Source of the DNA: CANJDH01 sp964443245
Lineage (GTDB): Bacteria; Pseudomonadota; Gammaproteobacteria; Burkholderiales; JAEUOS01
DNA: 47,484 nucleotides
NCBI GenBank assembly: GCA_964443245.1
Contig: CAYUEG010000018.1
Span: 1 to 47,484, forward strand
Direction: 5' to 3'
Under the pieces are notes generated by a model that saw only the letters and a program-made list of their open reading frames with translations, did not search any database and was not told the DNA's origin. Each line of letters begins with the position of its first letter. Positions within the stretch are counted from its first letter, which is position 1. The translations under genes and the position numbers were made by a program. This document shows, one piece after another, positions 16,835 through 24,259 of the stretch.

Positions 16835-16840
16835 ATTATA
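16835..16840 (-). promoter_or_regulatory. Candidate -10 box of the wrbA run
   Basis: Minus-strand TATAAT (16840-16835), a perfect -10, within GCTTCTATAAT. The region 17-18 bases upstream has no good -35. Transcription from it would start around 16828, only about five bases before the wrbA ATG. The same GCTTCTATA(A/C)T context recurs before the GIY-YIG gene. Confidence 0.45.
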
Positions 16841-16877
16841 GAAGCCTCCTTCCGAGCGATGCCTCACGCCCCCACGA

Positions 16878-17732
16878 GTGAAGCCGGCCCTTTCCCTGAA
16901 GCATCCGTGGCTTGTCCATCCATGGCGCATGACGCTAGCCATTGCCCGTCGAGCGCAGGCCGAGCAGGTGAATCAGGTGGCGGGCAGCCTGACCTTCCTC
17001 ACGCTGCTTGCGATCGTGCCCTTCATCACGATTGGCCTGGCGCTATTCTCCGCGTTTCCGATGTTCGGCGAGTTTCAGGAGGTGATCACCCGTTTCTTCC
17101 AGCAAAGCCTGCTGCCGGAGGAGGTGGGCGCGGTGGTGACGTCAAACATGGCCGACTTCGCCGCCAATGCCGCCAACATGACGCTGGCGGGCCTGGCGGT
17201 GCTCAGCGTGTCGGCCTTCATGCTGATGCAAACGGTGGAGCGCGCCTTCAACCGCATGTGGCACACCCGGGACAAACGTTCTCTGCCGCGGCGCCTCACT
17301 CTCTACACCCTGGCGCTCCTCCTCGGCCCGGTGCTGATCGGTGGCAGTCTCGCCGCCACCACTTTTCTGGTGTCGGCCTCGCTCGGCTTCTTGCCGCAGA
17401 TGGCATGGCTGGACACGGCCCTCTTGGGCCTGGTGCCGGCAGTGCTCACGGCGATTGCCTTCACGCTCCTCTATCGGTCCGTGCCGGCATGCCCGGTACG
17501 CACACGCCACGCGCTGGCCGGTGGCGTGCTGGCGGCGCTCGCGTTTGAAATCATGAAAACCCTGTTCGGCCTGTACATCGCGGCGTTTCCTTCCTACCAG
17601 CTGATTTACGGCGCGTTTGCCGCGATTCCGCTCTTTCTGATCTGGATCTACCTGTCCTGGAGCATCACGCTGGTGGGCGCACTGGTGGTCGCCGGATTGC
17701 CCGGGGCGGTGGGTCATAATGCGGCCCCATGA
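16878..17732 (+). CDS. YihY/BrkB-family inner-membrane protein
   Basis: 284 residues starting at GTG (16878); an ATG 17 codons on is the alternative. About six transmembrane segments are visible, including SLTFLTLLAIVPFITIGLAL near 37-56, MTLAGLAVLSVSAFMLM near 103, LTLYTLALLLGPVLIGGSLAA near 140 and a final IWIYLSWSITLVGALVVAG. This is the YihY (formerly called RNase BN) membrane family; the RNase assignment is known to be wrong for YihY and the real role is unclear. The stop overlaps the pyrF start by four bases (ATGA), so the two are coupled. Confidence 0.88.
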   Translation: MKPALSLKHPWLVHPWRMTLAIARRAQAEQVNQVAGSLTFLTLLAIVPFITIGLALFSAFPMFGEFQEVITRFFQQSLLPEEVGAVVTSNMADFAANAANMTLAGLAVLSVSAFMLMQTVERAFNRMWHTRDKRSLPRRLTLYTLALLLGPVLIGGSLAATTFLVSASLGFLPQMAWLDTALLGLVPAVLTAIAFTLLYRSVPACPVRTRHALAGGVLAALAFEIMKTLFGLYIAAFPSYQLIYGAFAAIPLFLIWIYLSWSITLVGALVVAGLPGAVGHNAAP

Positions 17733-18571
17733 GCCCATCCCCCTCCTTCGCCGCCAAGCTCGCCGCCGCCTGGGCGGCCCATGATTCGCTGCTGTGTGTC
17801 GGCATCGACCCGGACGTCAAGCGCTTCCCCAGACAGTTCGCCGGCCGCAAACAGGCCATCCTCGAATTCGGCAAGGCGATTGCCGATGCCACCGCCGATC
17901 TGGTGTGCGCCTTCAAGCCGCAGATCGCCTATTTCCATGCCGAGCGGGCAGAAGACCAGCTGGAGGAGTTGATCGCCTACATGCGCAGCCGCCACCCGAC
18001 AGTGCCGGTGATCCTGGATGCCAAGCGCGGCGACATTGGCTCCACCGCCGAGCAGTACGCGCGCGAGGCCTTCGAGCGCTATCAGGCCGATGCCGTCACC
18101 ATCAGCCCCTTCCTCGGGCATGACTCGGTGACGCCGTACACCCAATATGCGGACAAGGGCGTGATCATCCTGTGCCGCACCTCCAACCCGGGTGGCAGCG
18201 ACCTGCAGTTCCTGGAACTGGATGGTCCGCACGGCAAGGAACTGCTGTACCAGCGCATCGCGCGCATCGTTGCCACCGAGTGGAATGGCCACGGCAACTG
18301 CGCGTTGGTCGTCGGCGCCACCTTTCCCAATGAACTGGCGGCAGTACGCAAGATCGTCGGTGACATGCCGCTGCTGGTGCCGGGCATTGGTGCGCAGGGG
18401 GGCGACATCGAAGCCACAGTCAAGGCCGGCCGTTCAGCGGCAGGCGCCGGCCTGATGATCAACTCGTCACGGGCGATTCTGTACGCTTCGAGCGGCGAGG
18501 ATTTTGCCGCTGCGGCACGCCGCGCAGCGGACGAAACCCGTATCGCCATCAACCGGTTTCGGCAAGGCTAA
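17729..18571 (+). CDS. pyrF: Orotidine-5'-phosphate decarboxylase, type 2
   Basis: 280 residues, the length of the type 2 (mycobacterial/betaproteobacterial) PyrF. The catalytic DxKxxD signature is Asp97-Lys99-Asp102 within LDAKRGDIGSTAEQYA. CVGIDPD (23-29) and the C-terminal VPGIGAQGGD phosphate-binding loop are also clear. It decarboxylates OMP to UMP in the last step of de novo pyrimidine synthesis. It is the clearest housekeeping gene here and marks this as core chromosome. It is translationally coupled to yihY and followed by two tandem palindromes before a convergent gene. Confidence 0.96.
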   Translation: MSPSPSFAAKLAAAWAAHDSLLCVGIDPDVKRFPRQFAGRKQAILEFGKAIADATADLVCAFKPQIAYFHAERAEDQLEELIAYMRSRHPTVPVILDAKRGDIGSTAEQYAREAFERYQADAVTISPFLGHDSVTPYTQYADKGVIILCRTSNPGGSDLQFLELDGPHGKELLYQRIARIVATEWNGHGNCALVVGATFPNELAAVRKIVGDMPLLVPGIGAQGGDIEATVKAGRSAAGAGLMINSSRAILYASSGEDFAAAARRAADETRIAINRFRQG

Positions 18572-18580
18572 CAGCCGGAG

Positions 18581-18599
18581 AATGGCTCCTGGAGCCATT
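18581..18599. repeat. Intergenic palindrome copy 3
   Basis: AATGGCTCC and GGAGCCATT around a central T. It lies ten bases after the pyrF stop. The core sequence is identical to copies 1 and 5, with one outer base changed on the right. First of two hairpins in the convergent pyrF/amidohydrolase gap. Confidence 0.75.
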
Positions 18600-18614
18600 A
18601 TCGCTGAACACATC

Positions 18615-18647
18615 GCCTGAGAGCCGCTCCTGGAGCGGCTCTCAGGC
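18615..18647. repeat. Intergenic palindrome copy 4 (longest, 16-bp arms)
   Basis: A perfect 16-bp inverted repeat around a central T: left arm GCCTGAGAGCCGCTCC, right arm GGAGCGGCTCTCAGGC. It keeps the GCTCC-T-GGAGC core of the family but has entirely different outer arms that still pair perfectly. It lies 17 bases before the end of the minus-strand amidohydrolase gene, so it can form on transcripts from either side. Confidence 0.8.
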
Positions 18648-18663
18648 CTGCCGCTTGGCTACG

Positions 18664-19749
18664 TCAAGCTTTCCACTGCGGCATCAGGCGCACCGCATTG
18701 CCGCGCCCGATGGCATCCAGATCGGCCTGCGAGAACCCATAATCGATGATGCCCTTCACATGGTCTTCGCCGGTGCGATACGGATAGTCCGAGCCGAACA
18801 GCACCTGCGACACATTGACCAGCTTCATCAGCGACGCCAGCGCGCCGGGGTGGGCTGACCAGGCGGTGTCGTAGTAGAAGCGCTTCAACTCGTGCATCAC
18901 GCCATTCGGCACGCGCGGCTTGAGCTTGGGATCGATGATCGGCGCACGCAGCAGGCGCTCGGTGAGGAAGGGCAGGGTGCCGCCGGCATGCGAGAAGATG
19001 AAGTTCACGTTGGGGCAGCGTGCCGCCGTGCCGGAGAACACCAGGTCCACGATCGTGCGCGTGGTATCGGTACCGAACTCCACCACCGTCGGCTGGATGT
19101 CCGGCGTCAGGATGTTGCGGCAGCAGTTGGCCGCCGTCGGGTGGGTGTAGACGATGCCCTTGCGGCGGTTCATCTCGTCCATGATCGGCGCGAACGACGG
19201 GTGGCCCAGCCATTTGTCGCCATAGCTGGTGAGCAGGCCAATGCCGTCCGCCTTGAGCACGTCCATCCCGTATTCGATTTCCTTGAGCGAACCATCGATG
19301 TCCTGCAGGGGCAGCATGATGAAGGAGCCGAACCGTCCGGGATGGTCCTTGGCGAGCCTGGCGGCCCACTCGTTGGCTTCGCGTGCAATGCGGCGTGCGT
19401 TCGGCGCATCGGCAAACTGCACCTGCGGTGTCGTCACCGAGACGATCGACGTCGCCACGCCGGCCTTGTCCATGTCGTCCAGGGTTTTGGCGAGCGACCA
19501 GTTGCGCACGATCGGCGGTGCCTGGTTGACCTTGGCCAGCTCGCTCACATAGGCAGGGGAAAACACGTGGTGGTGGGTGTCAATGCGGTTCTTCACCGAC
19601 ACTGCGCCGCCAGCGGTGGTGCAGCCCGGCAGTGCCGCAGCCGCGCCCAGCGCGCCCAGCGAGGATAGAAAACCGCGTCGCGAGACGGCGGGCTCGCAAA
19701 AGCAGTTGTATTGGGCAGCGGTGTGCGTGCAGGATGAAGCGTCGATCAT
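18664..19749 (-). CDS. Exported amidohydrolase (ACMSD/resorcylate-decarboxylase-like), Tat signal with possible lipobox
   Basis: 361 residues. Ser-Arg-Arg-Gly-Phe-Leu at 23-28 is a twin-arginine motif followed by a hydrophobic stretch and LPGC (Cys43), a possible lipobox. The mature enzyme opens with IDTHHHV (His59 and His61, the HxH metal pair). Later metal-site residues are in YTHPTAANCC, FSHAGGTLPF and LFGSDYPY. This is the amidohydrolase-2 family that includes ACMSD, gamma-resorcylate and 6-methylsalicylate decarboxylases. A GGGGGAG ribosome site precedes the ATG. It is divergent from the ring-cleavage dioxygenase gene. Export is unusual for the family, which normally acts in the cytoplasm. 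Confidence 0.85.
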   Translation of the reverse strand: MIDASSCTHTAAQYNCFCEPAVSRRGFLSSLGALGAAAALPGCTTAGGAVSVKNRIDTHHHVFSPAYVSELAKVNQAPPIVRNWSLAKTLDDMDKAGVATSIVSVTTPQVQFADAPNARRIAREANEWAARLAKDHPGRFGSFIMLPLQDIDGSLKEIEYGMDVLKADGIGLLTSYGDKWLGHPSFAPIMDEMNRRKGIVYTHPTAANCCRNILTPDIQPTVVEFGTDTTRTIVDLVFSGTAARCPNVNFIFSHAGGTLPFLTERLLRAPIIDPKLKPRVPNGVMHELKRFYYDTAWSAHPGALASLMKLVNVSQVLFGSDYPYRTGEDHVKGIIDYGFSQADLDAIGRGNAVRLMPQWKA

Positions 19750-19863
19750 GGTTGGTCTCCCCCCGAGGTAAACATGCTGCAGGAATGTGCAGCGGCAATG
19801 CCGTGTTTTTATTTATCGGCTGCTCATTACGTTAAACCCAAAAAGGGTCGGTGTGCAACCGGC

Positions 19864-19880
19864 GCCGTCAAATTGGCGGC
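19864..19880. promoter_or_regulatory. Imperfect dyad upstream of the dioxygenase operon
   Basis: GCCGTCAA and TTGGCGGC around one base, with a single mismatch. It lies in the 193-base divergent gap between the amidohydrolase and dioxygenase genes, 63 bases before the dioxygenase ATG. The rest of the gap contains an A/T-rich patch (19806-19820) that could hold promoters. A regulator site is possible but no regulator gene is adjacent. Confidence 0.3.
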
Positions 19881-19942
19881 GGCGTGGCAGAATCCGGGCC
19901 TGCGCGTCGAACCAGGCCCGCTTTGTGTGGCCGAATCCCATC

Positions 19943-20890
19943 ATGATCATCGAGAACCAGCAGGATGTGACGACCGCCGTTCTTGCGGCCATCGAGAAGA
20001 CGCCGGATGCGCGCACGCGCGAGATCCTCGCGGCATTGGTGCGGCACCTGCATGGCTTTGTACGCGAGGTGCGCATGACGGAACCGGAGTTTCAGGCAGC
20101 GATTGCGCTGATCGCCGAAATGGGCCAGCGCACCAACGCCAGCCATAACGAGGTGATGCTGATGAGCGGCGCACTCGGCGTCTCCAACCTCGTGTGCCTG
20201 ATCAACAACGGCGCCATGGGCACCCGCCCGACGCAGGCGAACAACCTCGGCCCGTTCTGGCGCATGGATGCCCCGCCCACCGAGAACGGGGGCTCGCTGC
20301 TGCGTTCGCCGACACCGGGGGAGGCGCTGTTCTTCGCAGGACAGGTGCGTGATGCGCACGGTGCGCCGGTGGCGGCAGCCAAGGTGGACGTGTGGCATTC
20401 CTCCACCACCGGGCTTTACGAAAACCAGGACCCGACCCAGGCGGAGATGAATCTGCGCGGCGTATTCACCACGGACGCAGACGGCCGCTTCCGCTTTCGC
20501 AGCGTCAAGCCCGCCGGCTACCCGGTGCCGGTTGACGGGCCGGCCGGCAAGCTCCTGGCGGTGCAGGGGCGCCACAACATGCGGCCGGCGCATCTGCATT
20601 TCCTGATCTACAAGCCGGGCTTCAAGACCATCGCTTCACAGGTGTACACCGATGACGACCCGTATCTGGAAACCGACTCGCAGTTCGGTGTGACCAAGGC
20701 GTTGATCGGCCACTATGTGCGCCACGAAGGTGAAGCGGCACCCGCCGCCGACGTGAAGGGTGTCTGGTGGTCGCTGGAGCACCACTTCACGCTGGAACCC
20801 GGCGAGAGCCGGTTGCCCAAGCCGCCGATTTCCGGCAAGGCGGGCAATGCCGCCACCCAACCGGCAGCCGGGTCAGGCACGCACCCCTGA
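19943..20890 (+). CDS. Intradiol ring-cleavage dioxygenase (catechol/hydroxyquinol 1,2-dioxygenase type)
   Basis: 315 residues from the ATG at 19943; an open frame back to 19787 lacks support. The four Fe(III) ligands of intradiol enzymes are visible: Tyr159 (GLYENQDP), Tyr193 (AGYPVPVDGP), His217 and His219 (RPAHLHF). The N-terminal helical dimer domain (about 1-100, with NNLGPFWRMDAPP at its end) is that of catechol, chlorocatechol and hydroxyquinol dioxygenases. It opens an aromatic ring between two hydroxyl-bearing carbons with O2. The C-terminal 30 residues are Pro/Ala/Gly-rich. It leads an operon with a TPP enzyme, an isomerase homologue and a Bug receptor. Hydroxyquinol is a good guess, not proven. 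Confidence 0.88.
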   Translation: MIIENQQDVTTAVLAAIEKTPDARTREILAALVRHLHGFVREVRMTEPEFQAAIALIAEMGQRTNASHNEVMLMSGALGVSNLVCLINNGAMGTRPTQANNLGPFWRMDAPPTENGGSLLRSPTPGEALFFAGQVRDAHGAPVAAAKVDVWHSSTTGLYENQDPTQAEMNLRGVFTTDADGRFRFRSVKPAGYPVPVDGPAGKLLAVQGRHNMRPAHLHFLIYKPGFKTIASQVYTDDDPYLETDSQFGVTKALIGHYVRHEGEAAPAADVKGVWWSLEHHFTLEPGESRLPKPPISGKAGNAATQPAAGSGTHP

Positions 20891-20932
20891 CCCCCCTCTG
20901 CCGCAACCTGCATCCACGACAAAGGAAACACC

Positions 20933-22477
20933 ATGAATGGCGCTGAAAGCCTGGTTCGCACCCTGATTGCGAGCGAAGTGAATGTCTGCTTTACCAACCC
21001 TGGCACTTCCGAAATGCACTTTGTGGCGGCACTCGACAAGATCGAGGGCATGCGCTGCGTGCTCGGCCTGTTCGAAGGCGTCGTCACCGGCGCGGCAGAC
21101 GGCTACTACCGCATGACCGGCAAGCCCGCCTCCACCCTGCTGCACCTGGGGCCCGGCTTGGGCAATGGCCTCGCCAACCTGCACAACGCCAAGAAGGCCT
21201 GCTCGGGCATCGTCAATATCGTCGGTGAGCACGCGAGCTACCACTTGAAGCATGACGCGCCCCTGACGGCAGACATCGAAGGCATCGCAAGGCCGATGTC
21301 GCATTGGGTCAAGACCTCCCCTTCCTCACAGCACATTGCGGCGGATGGCGCGCTCGCTGTCGAGGCGGCGCGCGCTGCACCGGGCCAGATCGCCACGCTG
21401 ATTCTGCCGGCCGATACGGCGTGGAACGAAGGCACCGCCCCCGTAACAGCCCGCCCGGCCGCGGCCCGCAAGCCGGTATCGAGCGAGGCCGTGCGCGCTG
21501 CCGCCGCAGCCTTGAAACAACCCAACGCGGCGCTGATGATGGGCGGCATCGGGGTGCGCAATTCGGCGATGGAACTGGCCGGCCGGATTGCCGCCAAGAC
21601 CGGCTGCAAGATCATGAGCGAATACAACAGCGCCCGCACCGAGCGCGGCGCCGGGCGCGTGATTTCGAACCGCGTGCCCTACGTCGTCGATCTCGCCCTG
21701 AAAACCCTTTCCGAGTTTCGCCAGATCGTGCTGGTCGGCACCAAGGCGCCGGTCAGCTTCTTCGCCTATCCCGGCAAACCCTCCACTCTCGCCCCGCCTG
21801 AATGCGCCTTCACCAGACTGGCCGGCGTCGAGGAAGACATCGTCGGCGCCCTTGAGGCCCTGGCGGATGAACTGGGGGCACGCAGCACACCGCCCGCCCA
21901 TGTGGCCACCCTCGCGCCACCGGCCCTGCCGACGGGCCCGGTGACGCTGGAGGGTGTGGCCGCCGTGCTCGGCGCGCTGATTCCGGAAAACGGCATCGTG
22001 GTCGACGAGGCCGTTTCCAGCGGGCGCGGCTTCGCCCGCTCCACCACCCATGCCCAGCCACACGACTGGCTCACCACCATGGGCGGCTCGATCGGCTTCG
22101 GCCTGCCCACTTCGGTGGGTGCCGCGATTGGCGCCCCCGGACGCAAGGTGATCACGCTGGAGGGCGACGGCAGCGCGATGTACACGCTGCAATCACTCTG
22201 GACCATGGCGCGCGAGCAGCTTGACGTGACGATGGTGATCTTTGCCAATCGCAGCTACAACATCCTGCGCGGCGAATTCAATGCGGTCGGCGCCGGTGCC
22301 CCCGGGCAACGCGCCACCGACATGCTGACGCTGGACCGGCCGAATCTGGATTGGCTATCGCTCGCGCGCGGCCACGGCGTCGAAGCCGGGCAGGCCACCA
22401 CGCTGGATGAATTGGCCACACAACTGAAGCGCGGCCTGGCCTCCAGCGGGCCCTACCTGATCGAACTTGTTCTGTAG
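20933..22477 (+). CDS. Thiamine-diphosphate enzyme of the acetolactate synthase/benzoylformate decarboxylase superfamily
   Basis: 514 residues, AAAGGAAA before the ATG. The N-terminal PYR domain has the activating Glu48 in LFEGVVTGAADGYYRMTG and a LLHLGPGLGNGLANLHNA stretch whose histidine corresponds to the benzoylformate decarboxylase active-site His70. The C-terminal PP domain has the GDGSAMYTLQSLWTMAREQL motif ending in ANRSYN for Mg-ThDP. It is shorter than true acetolactate synthase and has no regulatory subunit nearby, so decarboxylation or carboligation of a keto acid is more likely than valine synthesis. It is 42 bases downstream of the dioxygenase. Confidence 0.88.
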   Translation: MNGAESLVRTLIASEVNVCFTNPGTSEMHFVAALDKIEGMRCVLGLFEGVVTGAADGYYRMTGKPASTLLHLGPGLGNGLANLHNAKKACSGIVNIVGEHASYHLKHDAPLTADIEGIARPMSHWVKTSPSSQHIAADGALAVEAARAAPGQIATLILPADTAWNEGTAPVTARPAAARKPVSSEAVRAAAAALKQPNAALMMGGIGVRNSAMELAGRIAAKTGCKIMSEYNSARTERGAGRVISNRVPYVVDLALKTLSEFRQIVLVGTKAPVSFFAYPGKPSTLAPPECAFTRLAGVEEDIVGALEALADELGARSTPPAHVATLAPPALPTGPVTLEGVAAVLGALIPENGIVVDEAVSSGRGFARSTTHAQPHDWLTTMGGSIGFGLPTSVGAAIGAPGRKVITLEGDGSAMYTLQSLWTMAREQLDVTMVIFANRSYNILRGEFNAVGAGAPGQRATDMLTLDRPNLDWLSLARGHGVEAGQATTLDELATQLKRGLASSGPYLIELVL

Positions 22478-22493
22478 AAAAGGCTGACACCAC

Positions 22494-23225
22494 ATGGCAG
22501 GCTATCGCGCCCGACTGGGCTTTCTCGTCCCGCCCGGCAACCCCACCACCGAACCCGAGGTGATTCGCCTGACGCCGCCTGGCGTGTCGGTGCATTTCAC
22601 CCGCATGGTGGCCCACGGTGTCACCGGCAGCCTCGAGGGGCAGGAGGAACGCAACCGCACGCAGATTGCGCACCTGGACGAAAACGTCTCATTGCTTTCG
22701 ATGGTCAACCCCTCGGTGATGGTTCTGGCGCATACGGCCACCAGTTACACATTGGGCAAGCTGGGGGAGGCGGACCTGATCGAGCGCATCCAGCGCTCCA
22801 GCGGCTTTCGCTTCATCACCGCTTTCGGCAGCGTGGTGGAAGCCCTGCGCCGCCTCGGCATCGAGCGCGTTGCGGTGGGTACGCCTTATGGCGAAGCTTC
22901 CACCCAGCAATGCAAGGCCAACCTGGAGGCCTATGGCTTCAATGTGGTGAGCATTGGCCGTCTGGCAGGGGTGCAGAACATTTACGATGAAACACCGGAG
23001 CGCGCCTACGGTCTGGCGCGGCAGGTCGATGCGCCCGAGGCGCAGGCGGTGTTCCTCTCCGGCGTCGGCATGCCCACCATCGACACCCTGGCGATGATGG
23101 AGCAGGATCTGGGCAAGCCCGTCATTTCGAGTACGGCCGCCATGATGTGGAATGCCTTGCGCATTGCCAACGTGCACGCGCCGATTGCCGGCTTCGGCCG
23201 CCTGCTGGCCAATCCTTCTTTGTGA
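22494..23225 (+). CDS. Maleate isomerase/arylmalonate decarboxylase-like protein lacking both catalytic cysteines
   Basis: 243 residues of the Asp/Glu racemase superfamily, closest in layout to maleate cis-trans isomerase: GFLVPPGNPTTEPEV at the start, FGSVVEALRRLGIERVAVGTPY in the middle and the IDTLAMMEQDLGKPVISSTAAMMWNALR ending. The two positions that normally carry catalytic cysteines read LAHTATSY (79-85) and LSGVGMPT (188-195) instead; the only cysteine is Cys140, away from both. It may catalyse a cysteine-independent reaction or bind without turnover. It starts 16 bases after the TPP enzyme. Fold assignment good, function open. Confidence 0.82.
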   Translation: MAGYRARLGFLVPPGNPTTEPEVIRLTPPGVSVHFTRMVAHGVTGSLEGQEERNRTQIAHLDENVSLLSMVNPSVMVLAHTATSYTLGKLGEADLIERIQRSSGFRFITAFGSVVEALRRLGIERVAVGTPYGEASTQQCKANLEAYGFNVVSIGRLAGVQNIYDETPERAYGLARQVDAPEAQAVFLSGVGMPTIDTLAMMEQDLGKPVISSTAAMMWNALRIANVHAPIAGFGRLLANPSL

Positions 23226-23233
23226 GGTTTCCG

Positions 23234-24208
23234 ATGCGCATCCCTGCCGTCCTGTCTGCCACTCTGGTGGCCACGCTCCTGCCTGCGGCGTCAGCACTGG
23301 CCCAGCCCAAAGTGTTCCCCGACCACGCGGTGCGCCTGATCGTGCCCTTTACCCCGGGCGGCAATGCCGACGTGGTGGCACGCATGGTGGCGCAGGGCAT
23401 GAGCGAACAGTTGAAGCAATCGGTCGTGGTGGAGAACCGCCCCGGTGCCAACGCCATGATCGGGGCGGAAGCCGTGGCACGCGCCGCGCCGGACGGTTAC
23501 ACCATGCTGCTGGCCACCGCCGAGAGCCACGCGATCAACCCGCACATCTACAAGAAGGTCAACTACGACGCGGTGAAGGATTTCACCCCGGTCGGCGTGA
23601 TCGGGCACTTTCCGTTCGCACTGGTGATCAACCCCAAGCTGCCGGTGCAGAACCTGGCCGAGTTTGTTGACCATGCGAAGAAGAACAAGGGCAAGCTCAA
23701 CTTCGCCTCATGGGGCGTGGGCAGCACCTCGCAAATTGCCTTTGAGCAGATGAAGCAGACCACCGGTATTGACCTGGTGCACGTGCCTTACCAGGGCGCA
23801 GCACCGGCGCTCACTGCCATCGCCGCCGGCCAGGTGGATGCCTTCATGGTGCCGCTCAGCGTGGCGGTGCCGCAGGCGCGAAGCGGGCGCGTCAAGCTGC
23901 TCGGCGTCACCACTGCTCAACGCGTGGCTACTGCATCCGACATTCCGACGTTGTCCGAGCAGGGTGTCGCAGTCGTCAGCGGCGGCTGGCATGTGCTGGT
24001 CGTGCCCAAAGCGACACCGGCCGATGTGGTGATGCAACTGAACAGGGCATTGATTGCCACCACCTCGGCACCGGCGATGCGCGAGGCCTTGCTCAAAGTG
24101 GGCGTCGACCCCGCCAATACCAGCCCGATGGACGCCGAGAAAATGCTGGTGGCCGAGTGGCAGCGCTGGGGCAAGATCGCACGCGACGCGGCGGTGCAGG
24201 CCGACTAG
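23234..24208 (+). CDS. Bug/TctC-family periplasmic solute-binding receptor
   Basis: 324 residues from the ATG at 23234, eight bases after the previous stop; the open frame extends upstream inside the isomerase gene and is not used. The Sec signal is about residues 1-23 (ending SALA). The pocket motifs are PFTPGGNADVVARMVAQGM, VENRPGANAMIGAEAVA and VPYQGAAPALTAIAAGQVD. Position at the end of the dioxygenase operon suggests it captures an aromatic or dicarboxylate substrate. A palindrome follows 19 bases later, before the convergent TPP enzyme gene. Confidence 0.92.
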   Translation: MRIPAVLSATLVATLLPAASALAQPKVFPDHAVRLIVPFTPGGNADVVARMVAQGMSEQLKQSVVVENRPGANAMIGAEAVARAAPDGYTMLLATAESHAINPHIYKKVNYDAVKDFTPVGVIGHFPFALVINPKLPVQNLAEFVDHAKKNKGKLNFASWGVGSTSQIAFEQMKQTTGIDLVHVPYQGAAPALTAIAAGQVDAFMVPLSVAVPQARSGRVKLLGVTTAQRVATASDIPTLSEQGVAVVSGGWHVLVVPKATPADVVMQLNRALIATTSAPAMREALLKVGVDPANTSPMDAEKMLVAEWQRWGKIARDAAVQAD

Positions 24209-24227
24209 AAAAGCCATTGATGCCATG

Positions 24228-24252
24228 AAGAATGGCTCCTGGAGCCATTCTT
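24228..24252. repeat. Intergenic palindrome copy 5
   Basis: AAGAATGGCTCC and GGAGCCATTCTT around a central T: perfect 12-bp arms. The 26 bases at 24226-24251 are identical to 6636-6661. It sits in the 51-base gap between the convergent Bug and TPP enzyme genes and ends seven bases before the latter's stop. Confidence 0.8.
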
Positions 24253-24259
24253 ATGGGAA

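Noticed and set aside
20933..22477. Calling this TPP enzyme acetolactate synthase (ilvB/ilvG)
   Set aside because: It is shorter than true AHAS large subunits, has no regulatory subunit next to it and sits in an aromatic-type operon; the family name alone is not evidence for valine synthesis.
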